This document shows positions 18,396 through 26,028 of a DNA stretch of 64,000 nucleotides, one piece after another. The stretch comes from Lamprobacter modestohalophilus. Its GTDB lineage: Bacteria > Pseudomonadota > Gammaproteobacteria > Chromatiales > Chromatiaceae. Each line of letters opens with the position of its first letter. Position 1 is the stretch's first letter. The notes below the pieces were generated by a model. It was not told the DNA's origin and did not search any database. It was given only the letters and a program-made list of their open reading frames with translations. The translations under genes were made by a program, and so were the position numbers. The stretch lies in NCBI RefSeq assembly GCF_016583905.1, contig NZ_NRRY01000007.1:81290-145289 (forward strand), in the 5' to 3' direction.

Positions 18396-20240
18396 TTAGT
18401 CCAGCTCGAAGGTCTGCTGCCAACTCAGGTCTTGCTCCCGCGCGGGTTGCTCGGACTTGGTCAGCAGGCAGTTCTCGAGCACCAGAGTGTCCATCTCAGT
18501 GCGCATAAAGCAGCGATAGGCGTCCTCGGGTGAGCCGACGATGGGCTCGCCACGGACATTGAATGAGGTGTTGACCAGCAGCGGACAGCCGGTGCGTTCG
18601 GCAAAGGCTGAGATCAGCCGGTGGAAGCGCGGGTTGGTCTCGTGGTGCACCGTCTGCAGCCGCGCCGAGTAGTCGACATGGGTGATGGCCGGGACCTCGG
18701 AGCGGGCGATATGCAGCTTATCGACCCCGAATAGCTGCTGCTCCGCCTCGGTCATCCTGATACGCTTCGACTCCGCCACCGGGGCGACGATCAGCATGTA
18801 GGGGCTGGGCTCCGACTGCTCGAACCAGTCACCGACCTGCTCGGCGAGCACCGCTGGCGCGAACGGGCGAAACGACTCGCGGTACTTGATCTTCAGGTTC
18901 ATCACCGACTGCATGCGCGGATTGCGCGGGTCGCCGATGATCGAGCGTCCGCCAAGCGCGCGTGGGCCGAACTCCATCCGCCCCTGGAACCAGCCGATGA
19001 TCTGGCCGGCGTCGAGCAGCTCCGCCAGTCGTAGCATCAGCGCCTCATCGTCGATACGCTGGTACGGAACCTCGGCGTCATCAAGGAAGGTCTGGATCTC
19101 GGTATTGGTGAAGCGCGGGCCGAGATAGGCACCCCGCATCCGGTCTGTCTTGGCACCCGTGCGCGGCTGATCCAGATACTCATGCCAGACTGAGAGCGCG
19201 GCGCCGAGCGCGCCACCCGCATCACCAGCCGCCGGCTGAATCCAGATCTCCTTGAACGGCCCTTCGCGTTGCAGGCGGCCATTGGCGACGCAGTTCAGCG
19301 CCACGCCGCCAGCCAGGCAGAGCCGATCGACGCCCAGCTCACGATGCAGGCTGCGCGCGAGCCGCAGCACCACCTCCTCGGTCACCACCTGAATCGACCG
19401 TGCCAAGTCCATCTCGCGCTGGGTCACCGGCGACTCGGGCTTGCGCGGCGGGCCGCCGAACAGCCGCTCGAAGGCACGGCTGGTCATGGTCAGCCCGTTG
19501 GCATAGTTAAAATAGCGCATATCCATGCGGAAGCTGCCGTCGTCCTTGAGCGCGATCAGATGCTCCAGGATCAGGTCGACATAACGCGGCTCGCCATAGG
19601 GCGCTAGGCCCATCAGCTTGTACTCGCCGGAGTTGACCTTAAAGCCAGCGAAATAGGTGAAGGCCGAATAGAGCAGGCCGAGCGAGTGTGGAAACTGGAT
19701 CTCCCACTGCGGGCTGAGCCAGTTGCCCTCGCCGAGCCAGGCGCTGGTGGTCGCCCACTCGCCGACGCCATCCAGGCAAAGCACCGCCGCACGCTCGAAC
19801 GGGCTCGGGAAGAAGGCTGAGGCGGCATGCGATTGGTGGTGCTGGGTGAATAGCAGCGGCGGCAGTTGCGCGACCGGCACCGCACCGAGCTTGGCCAGCT
19901 CCTGCTTCAGCAGATCCTTCAGGAACAGCTTCTCCTTGAGCCAGATCGGCATCGCGGTGATAAACGAGCGCAGCCCACGCGGCGCATAGGAGAGGTAGGT
20001 CTCGAGCAGACGCTCGAACTTGATCAGCGGCTTGTCGTAGAAGACGACTTGATCCAGCTCGGCCAGCGCGATGCCGGCCTCGTCCAAGCAGTAGCGGATG
20101 GCCTCGGCTGGGAAGGCGGCATCGTGCTTCTTGCGCGAGAAGCGTTCCTGCTGGGCAGCCGCCAGCACCTCGCCGTCGCGCACCAGAGCGGCCGCGCTGT
20201 CGTGATAAAATGCCGAAATGCCGAGGATGTTGACCGCCAT
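18396..20240 (-). CDS. O-carbamoyltransferase (NodU/CmcH family)
   Basis: A 614-aa enzyme that transfers a carbamoyl group from carbamoyl phosphate, via carbamoyl-AMP, to a hydroxyl of its acceptor. The N-terminal Kae1/TsaD-like domain has ISAFYHDSAAALV and the metal/ATP residues HHQSHAASAFF and CLDGVGEW; the C-terminal YrdC-like carbamoyl domain ends with NTSFNVRGEPIV. It heads the leftward operon carbamoyltransferase-SxtJ-DUF5989-PAP2-lipoprotein-GT39. The acceptor is unknown; the neighbours point to a membrane glycolipid or polysaccharide. Confidence 0.92.
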   Translation of the reverse strand: MAVNILGISAFYHDSAAALVRDGEVLAAAQQERFSRKKHDAAFPAEAIRYCLDEAGIALAELDQVVFYDKPLIKFERLLETYLSYAPRGLRSFITAMPIWLKEKLFLKDLLKQELAKLGAVPVAQLPPLLFTQHHQSHAASAFFPSPFERAAVLCLDGVGEWATTSAWLGEGNWLSPQWEIQFPHSLGLLYSAFTYFAGFKVNSGEYKLMGLAPYGEPRYVDLILEHLIALKDDGSFRMDMRYFNYANGLTMTSRAFERLFGGPPRKPESPVTQREMDLARSIQVVTEEVVLRLARSLHRELGVDRLCLAGGVALNCVANGRLQREGPFKEIWIQPAAGDAGGALGAALSVWHEYLDQPRTGAKTDRMRGAYLGPRFTNTEIQTFLDDAEVPYQRIDDEALMLRLAELLDAGQIIGWFQGRMEFGPRALGGRSIIGDPRNPRMQSVMNLKIKYRESFRPFAPAVLAEQVGDWFEQSEPSPYMLIVAPVAESKRIRMTEAEQQLFGVDKLHIARSEVPAITHVDYSARLQTVHHETNPRFHRLISAFAERTGCPLLVNTSFNVRGEPIVGSPEDAYRCFMRTEMDTLVLENCLLTKSEQPAREQDLSWQQTFELD

Positions 20241-20470
20241 GAGAACCGCAAACGCGTCTGCACAAGGTTCGCGCGGCGGGTGCCGCGTTAGCCGGCGGAG
20301 TATAACGAAGTTCTGATGGTCTGACCTGTCGGATCGGCTGACCTGACTGACCGCTGATCGGCTCGCTGATCGGCTCGCGCCTTGAGCCGGTTGCTTGCAG
20401 AATGTATGCGATGAAATGAATGCTATGAACGTAGGACGCGGAACGCAGCGCGGCTGTTTCGCGCTGAGGA

Positions 20471-21601
20471 ATGGGCATGGTGCGTCGTCTATTGCTGGGG
20501 TTCGTTTGGCTGTTGTTCGTCTTTCTGCTCTTGCAGCTGGCGGGCTTTGTCTTCTATCAGTTCGTCGTCAGCCGGCCGATCAGCGGCTATGGCTATCCAA
20601 CCGGGCTCGAGCAGCCGCATGCTGAGCTTGGCTACCATTACCAGCCTAATTTCTCTGCGCGGTTCAAGGGCACGGCCTATCAGCACATCCTGATCGAGAC
20701 CAATCCCCAGGGCTTTCGCGACGCCGATTTCGCGCATCGGTCGGGTGAGGGCCTGCGGGTCGCCGTGTTGGGTGATTCCGTGGTGCTCGGCCCTGGTGTC
20801 GAGGCCGATGAGCGTTTCACGAGCTGTCTCAACGAGCCTGTGACAGCCCGTGCGGCGTCTGCCGGGCAGTCAGTAGCCTCGTCCATGCAGTCACTGGACT
20901 GGCGGGTGCTCAATCTCGGCGTGCATGCGTACAGCTTCGGCCATTACGTCAAGCTCGCCGAGCTGGATTTCCTCGGTGCCGAGCCCGATGCGGTGCTGCT
21001 CGGGATCACGCTCAACGACTTCGCGCCGATGCAGAGCGTGGGTCCGGCGCGACGCGCGCGGCGCCAGGCCGAAGGTTGGCACAAGCCGGAGTGGATCGCG
21101 CGCATCCAAGCGCGCATTGGCCGCACCTATGCGGCGCGCTTCCTCGATGAGCTCGATACCCGCCTCCGCTATGCACTGCTCAGTGCTGATGAGCGCGAGG
21201 CCTATCACACCACCTGGATGCGCACTGTGGTCGAGGCCTGGCAGCAGGACGAGAACCGCGAGCGTTTCGCCACCCGCCTGGATCAATTCACCGACCTGAT
21301 CGAACAGCGTGGTCTGCCGCTCGGCATCCTGTTGTTCCCCGAGTTGAACGCGCTCAGCGATCCCGCGACCTTCGATGGTCCGCGCCAACAGGTGCGGGCC
21401 CTGCTCGCGGCCCGCGACCTGGACTACTGCGATCCGTACGATGACTTCGCCCGCCAGCCGGATCTCGATGCGCTGTTCCTGGTGCGCGATAGCGTGCACT
21501 ACACGCCGCGCGGTCATCAGCTGCTGTGCGAGGCGATCGAGCGCTGTCTTGAGGCCGGGACGCTAGCAGATCTGGCCGAGGCCAGTTCCCCAGGGCGGTA
21601 G
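20471..21601 (+). CDS. SGNH/GDSL hydrolase-like membrane-anchored protein
   Basis: A 376-aa protein with an N-terminal membrane anchor (about residues 6-30). Block I is VAVLGDSVVLGPGV with the nucleophile Ser; LGVHAYSFG follows, GITLNDF supplies a block III Asn, and the C-terminal DSVHYTPRGH supplies the Asp/His pair. Such proteins modify or remove O-acyl groups on surface polysaccharides. It is divergent from the carbamoyltransferase operon (230 bp apart) and its 3' end overlaps the convergent GT4 gene by 39 bp. Confidence 0.85.
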   Translation: MGMVRRLLLGFVWLLFVFLLLQLAGFVFYQFVVSRPISGYGYPTGLEQPHAELGYHYQPNFSARFKGTAYQHILIETNPQGFRDADFAHRSGEGLRVAVLGDSVVLGPGVEADERFTSCLNEPVTARAASAGQSVASSMQSLDWRVLNLGVHAYSFGHYVKLAELDFLGAEPDAVLLGITLNDFAPMQSVGPARRARRQAEGWHKPEWIARIQARIGRTYAARFLDELDTRLRYALLSADEREAYHTTWMRTVVEAWQQDENRERFATRLDQFTDLIEQRGLPLGILLFPELNALSDPATFDGPRQQVRALLAARDLDYCDPYDDFARQPDLDALFLVRDSVHYTPRGHQLLCEAIERCLEAGTLADLAEASSPGR

Positions 21602-22711
21602 TCTCATGGCGGACAAGTAGGCTTCGGTCGCGGCTTCGATCTCGTAACCGCGGGCCGCTTGTTTGAGTGTCGCGGTTGGCAACGGCGCGGCGAGGGTGCT
21701 CGCCATGGCCGCAGCCAAGGCTTGGTGGTCCCCGACCGGCACCAGCGGCCCATACTGTCCCGCTTGGAGGATCTCGCTTGGACCGCTCGGGCAGTCCGTC
21801 GACACCACGGGCGTGCCAAGCGCGAGCGCCTCGATGAGCACAAATCCCAACCCTTCCCAACGCGATGTAAAGGCAAAGAGATCCGCGTTAGCCAGGTAAG
21901 CATAGGGCTCAGGGATGAAGCCCGGCAGGGTGAAATCTTCGGCAACGCCGAGCTCCCGCGCGAGCGCGAGCAGCCGCTCACGGCCTCGACCACGACCGAT
22001 GATCATGAGCCGGCATTGACGCTGCGCGCGCAGCAGGGCAAAGCCCCGCAACAGCGTCTCGAAGTCTTTGCGACCGCAGAGCTCACCGGCCCCGAGGATC
22101 AGGGGCCAGTCCGCATCCTGGAACCAGGGATGCGCCGGCGGGGGCAGGGTTGCGTCGAACAGCGACTCTGGCACCACTGGCGAAGGCGCCACTTGGATCA
22201 GCGATCGAGCTAGGCCGGTGTAACGCGCGATATCGTCCGCGGCACCCCTGCTGGGCGTGATGACTTGGTCGGCGAACGGGTACAGCTTGCCGATCGAGGT
22301 CCGTTGCAACCAGCGTTCCCAGCGACCACGGCTGGCGAGATCAACCGACAGCGTCGTCCCCAAGCGCAACAGCAAACGCGTCTCGACGCCGGCCAGGGCA
22401 CGCGCCAGCAAGGCGGTCCGGTTGACACGGTCCTTGTCCGACAATAACGCGGCAGGTCGCTCGCGACGCAGGTAGCGCACCAGACTTGGCAAGCAGGCAT
22501 AGGTTTGCCGATGACCGAGATCGAGGATGCGGATACCGGGGGCGGCTGTGTGGGGATCAGCCGTGTTCAGTTCTGGTCCATGCCCACACACCTTGAGCAG
22601 ATCGACCGGATAGCCGCGTCGGGCGATCGCGGGCAGCAGGTTCTTGGCCACCCGGTCGACGCCGCTGTGGCCGGAGGTGGAAAAAAAGAAGGCAATGCGT
22701 GGCTCAGCCAT
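21563..22711 (-). CDS. GT4-family glycosyltransferase
   Basis: A 382-aa GT-B fold enzyme. N-terminal SGHSGVDRVAKNLLPAIARR forms the acceptor-side glycine loop; the C-terminal donor site shows LILGAGELCGRKDFETLLRG and SRWEGLGFVLIEALALGTPV (the E-x7-E motif). The start ATG at 22711 overlaps the asnB stop by 8 bp, so the two are likely co-translated. Donor and acceptor cannot be read from sequence. Confidence 0.9.
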   Translation of the reverse strand: MAEPRIAFFFSTSGHSGVDRVAKNLLPAIARRGYPVDLLKVCGHGPELNTADPHTAAPGIRILDLGHRQTYACLPSLVRYLRRERPAALLSDKDRVNRTALLARALAGVETRLLLRLGTTLSVDLASRGRWERWLQRTSIGKLYPFADQVITPSRGAADDIARYTGLARSLIQVAPSPVVPESLFDATLPPPAHPWFQDADWPLILGAGELCGRKDFETLLRGFALLRAQRQCRLMIIGRGRGRERLLALARELGVAEDFTLPGFIPEPYAYLANADLFAFTSRWEGLGFVLIEALALGTPVVSTDCPSGPSEILQAGQYGPLVPVGDHQALAAAMASTLAAPLPTATLKQAARGYEIEAATEAYLSAMRLPPWGTGLGQIC

Positions 22712-24533
22712 CGGAGGCGATCCAGTCCAGCGGGTCTTCATCGGGCTGCGGGACTTGGCCCGGCTGGTCGATGAAGAGTCGGTGCCAGATCGCGAACTGC
22801 ATCAGGCCGAACAGCTCCCGACTGCCGCCGCGATGGGCTTGTCGTGCCGCCACCAGATCCGCAATGGCCTCGCTCCGAAACCACTCACGAACGCCCTGGT
22901 TGCGCATCAGCAGGTCGCCAATGCGTGCCGCCATCGGGCCGCTGAGCCAGTCGCCAACCGGGACATGAAAGCCGCGTTTCGGCCGCTCGAGATGCCCCGG
23001 TGGCAAACGCGGCTGAGCCCATTGGCGCAGCAGCACTTTGCCGGTTCGGCCGCGCACCTTGAGCGGGTCTGGCAACGCCAACCCAAACTCGACCAGGCGA
23101 TGGTCGAGGAAGGGCACGCGACCCTCCAGCCCAAAGGCCATCAGCATGCGATCGGTCTTGACCAGTAGGTTATCCGGCAGCGCGGTGACCAGGTCGGTCT
23201 GTTGCCGACGTTGCAGGTCGGACCAGTTCCGCGGGGTCGACTGCCAGGCATCGATGAACGGCTGGCGGGCGTGAGCTGCGGCATGGCTCAGCGTCGGCCC
23301 GAACAGGCGTTGCATCCAGGTCCGCGACCATTGCGGACGGCTGCGAAAGCCGCCGCTGCCGGGGTGGAGGAGGGATTTTCCCCAACGCTCCAGTCGCGTT
23401 GGGCGGTAGCGACGGTAACCGGCAAAGATCTCATCGCCGCCCTCGCCGGAGAAAACCACCTTGAGATCCTGTGCGGCCGTCTCGGCCAGGATCGATGTGG
23501 GCAGGCAGGCGTAGTCACGCATCAACTCGTCTGCCGCCCAGACACTGTGCGGGATGCGGGCAAACACCTGATCCAGCTCAAGCTCGAGGGCGCTGTGCTC
23601 GAAGCCGAACCAGTCGGCAACCCGTTGCGCCTCATCGAGCTCGTGCGCCATCGCCGTGCCGCGATAACCGACCGAAAAGCTCTGGATGCGTCCGGCCCCA
23701 AGCGCCTGCAGCTGACAGGCGAGCACCGCCGAGTCAAGCCCCCCGGAGAGAAAGAGTCCGAAGGGCACGTCGGCGCGCATGTGCTCGCGCATCCCTTCGG
23801 TCAGTAGGCTGTCCAACTGCTGCAGGGCTTCATCTTCGTTCAGGCTACTCGGGGCGATCTGCAACGGCGACCAATACCGATGCCGGCGAATCCGCAGATC
23901 GGCGTCGATTACCAGCATTTCGCCCGGCAGCACGCGGCGAATCCCAGCGACAAGGGTCTCCTCACCACTGCTGAACTGCTGCAAGAGAAACTGCGCGAGC
24001 GCCTGAGGCTGGACCTGGGGTTGGTGGCCAAGCAACGGCAAGAGCGCCTTGATCTCGGAAGCAAAGGCGATGCGATCGGGGAGCTGCAGGTAGAACAGGG
24101 GCTTGATGCCCAGGCGGTCGCGGACCAGCAGCAGGCGGCGCTGGGCGGCGTCGTAGAGGGCAAAGGCATACATCCCTCGTAGACGCTCGAGGCAGCCGTC
24201 GCCGTATGCTGCATAGGCGAGCAGGATGGATTCGGAGTCTGAGCTCGAGGAGGGGTGGTGACCGAGCCGGCGCAACGCCTCGTTCAGCTCGAGGTAGTTG
24301 TAGACCTCGCCGTTGGCCGCGAGGCTGAGCCGGCCGTCGCTGGAGACCATCGGCTGATGCCCGCTGCTCAGCCCGATGATGGACAGTCGCGTCTGCACCA
24401 GCCCGACGGCGCCCTGGATGTGCACGCCCTGGTCATCTGGACCGCGATGCGCCAATTGTTCGGCCATGGCGTCGAGCACCGCTCGTTCTGGCTTGCGGCC
24501 GTGTTTCAAGATGAATCCGGCGATGCCGCACAT
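22704..24533 (-). CDS. asnB: Glutamine-hydrolysing asparagine synthase family
   Basis: A 609-aa two-domain enzyme. The start at ATG 24533 puts the nucleophile Cys at position 2 (MCGIAGF), required after methionine removal; the longer frame upstream cannot be right. The glutaminase domain has HRGPDDQG and NGEVYNY, and the synthase domain has the PP-loop FLSGGLDSAV and FSGEGGDEIFAGY. In polysaccharide clusters such proteins often amidate sugars or peptides, so the product may not be free asparagine. Confidence 0.9.
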   Translation of the reverse strand: MCGIAGFILKHGRKPERAVLDAMAEQLAHRGPDDQGVHIQGAVGLVQTRLSIIGLSSGHQPMVSSDGRLSLAANGEVYNYLELNEALRRLGHHPSSSSDSESILLAYAAYGDGCLERLRGMYAFALYDAAQRRLLLVRDRLGIKPLFYLQLPDRIAFASEIKALLPLLGHQPQVQPQALAQFLLQQFSSGEETLVAGIRRVLPGEMLVIDADLRIRRHRYWSPLQIAPSSLNEDEALQQLDSLLTEGMREHMRADVPFGLFLSGGLDSAVLACQLQALGAGRIQSFSVGYRGTAMAHELDEAQRVADWFGFEHSALELELDQVFARIPHSVWAADELMRDYACLPTSILAETAAQDLKVVFSGEGGDEIFAGYRRYRPTRLERWGKSLLHPGSGGFRSRPQWSRTWMQRLFGPTLSHAAAHARQPFIDAWQSTPRNWSDLQRRQQTDLVTALPDNLLVKTDRMLMAFGLEGRVPFLDHRLVEFGLALPDPLKVRGRTGKVLLRQWAQPRLPPGHLERPKRGFHVPVGDWLSGPMAARIGDLLMRNQGVREWFRSEAIADLVAARQAHRGGSRELFGLMQFAIWHRLFIDQPGQVPQPDEDPLDWIASDG

Positions 24534-24644
24534 AGGCAGATTCCGAGGCGAGGGGGCGGAAAACAATCAGTGCTGCCGGCGCTCGGACAAGGCAGGCCGA
24601 CAGCAACTACGATCGGTTGTGACAGATTCGTTGAGAGCCGGTAA

Positions 24645-25865
24645 TTAGTCCGCCCTAGGCTCGCCGATTCCTAACTCGGGAACGCTCATCTCCGGCCTTG
24701 CAGCGCTGAGCCCGAGCACCTCTGCATAACGCGCGGCGCTGTGGTGCGGATCGAAGCGCCCGGCACCGGCGCGCAGCTGCTCGGCCGGCAGCGGCTTCTC
24801 GAGCACCGAACGCATCGCTTCAGCCAAGGCAACCGGGTCATCAATCGGCACCAAGGGGCCGAGCCGGCCATCGTCGAGAATATCGCGCGCGCCGCTCGGG
24901 CAGTCGGTCGAAACACAGGGCGTGCCGAGGGCGAGGGCCTCGATCAGCGCATTACTCGAGCCCTCGAACAGCGATGAGCAGACGAACAGGTCGGCAGCGG
25001 CAACATAACGAAAGGGGTTTGGCTGATAACCCAGCAATTCGATCCGATCCGCAATCCCGAGCCGCGTTGCCAGCGCCTGAAGCCGGTCCTGCTGACCGCC
25101 CTGACCACAGATCATCAGGCGGGCATCGAGTGCCGGTGGCAGCAATGCAAAGGCGCGCAGCAACAGGCCGAAATGCTTGGCGCGCACCAGCCGCCCTACA
25201 CTGACGATGATCGGCCCGGGCTTTTGTTTGAGCCAGGGGTGCAAAATCGGCTCGCTGGCCAAGCGGGCGATGGTCTCGTTGTCGACTGGATTCAGGATGG
25301 TTTCGATGCGCGGCGATGGCTGGCGCTGTCTCGACCCCCGGCTCAGCATGCGTTGCAAGGCGGCACTGACCCCGGAAGAGTTGCCGATCAGCAGATCGGC
25401 TTGGCGATAGAGTGTAGTGAGTCGCCAGCCATTCCAGGCCGCTGTCCAGGGACTGTTGCGCTTGAGCCGTTCCGGAATATTGGTGCCAATGCGAAAAGCG
25501 GTGAAGGGTCGCTCTCCGGTCAGCTTGCGTTGCATCAGGAGGCGATGACTTCGGTCGCGATTGCTGAGGATGGCGTCTGGTCGGCGCTGGTGCAGATAAT
25601 CGAGCAGCTGGACCTCGGCCTGCTTGAGTTGCTCGAGATCGATGACGAAACACGCGACCTCGCCCCTAAGCTCGCTCAGGTCGGGATGTGTGGGACTCGG
25701 TAGCAACAGATCGATCTCGATGCCCCGCTCGAGCAGCGCCTCCATCAGCGTTGTCATCACGCGCCCGATACCGCCACTGCCCTTGAGGAAACCAATCATC
25801 GCGAGTCGTGGTCGAGGCTCGCTTGCGCTCGCACTCGGAGACGGGAATGCCCTGTTATCGGTCAT
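24645..25865 (-). CDS. GT4-family glycosyltransferase
   Basis: A 406-aa GT-B enzyme, starting at ATG 25865 (MTDNRAFPSPSASASEP); a second in-frame ATG lies 45 bp upstream. Motifs: MIGFLKGSGGIGRVMTTLME (acceptor glycine loop), VSVGRLVRAKHFGLLLRAF and SLFEGSSNALIEALALGTPC (donor E-x7-E). It is related to the neighbouring GT4 at 21563, sharing the GTPCVSTDCPSGARDIL-type segment, so the two probably arose by duplication. Divergent from the ligase-heptosyltransferase gene. Confidence 0.9.
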   Translation of the reverse strand: MTDNRAFPSPSASASEPRPRLAMIGFLKGSGGIGRVMTTLMEALLERGIEIDLLLPSPTHPDLSELRGEVACFVIDLEQLKQAEVQLLDYLHQRRPDAILSNRDRSHRLLMQRKLTGERPFTAFRIGTNIPERLKRNSPWTAAWNGWRLTTLYRQADLLIGNSSGVSAALQRMLSRGSRQRQPSPRIETILNPVDNETIARLASEPILHPWLKQKPGPIIVSVGRLVRAKHFGLLLRAFALLPPALDARLMICGQGGQQDRLQALATRLGIADRIELLGYQPNPFRYVAAADLFVCSSLFEGSSNALIEALALGTPCVSTDCPSGARDILDDGRLGPLVPIDDPVALAEAMRSVLEKPLPAEQLRAGAGRFDPHHSAARYAEVLGLSAARPEMSVPELGIGEPRAD

Positions 25866-26028
25866 GCTCGGTGCCTTCTTCAGTCTTGCACGAGAAACAT
25901 CGTCCTTCAAAGGGAGGCGCGAGCTGCCTGGAATCCTGCGCTTGTTTCCGGGCTTGGGCGCATCTTCCTGAAGAGATGGTCAGTGATGCAGGCCGGTTAT
26001 AGTACAGTGTTGAACCTTTCAACCGCTG

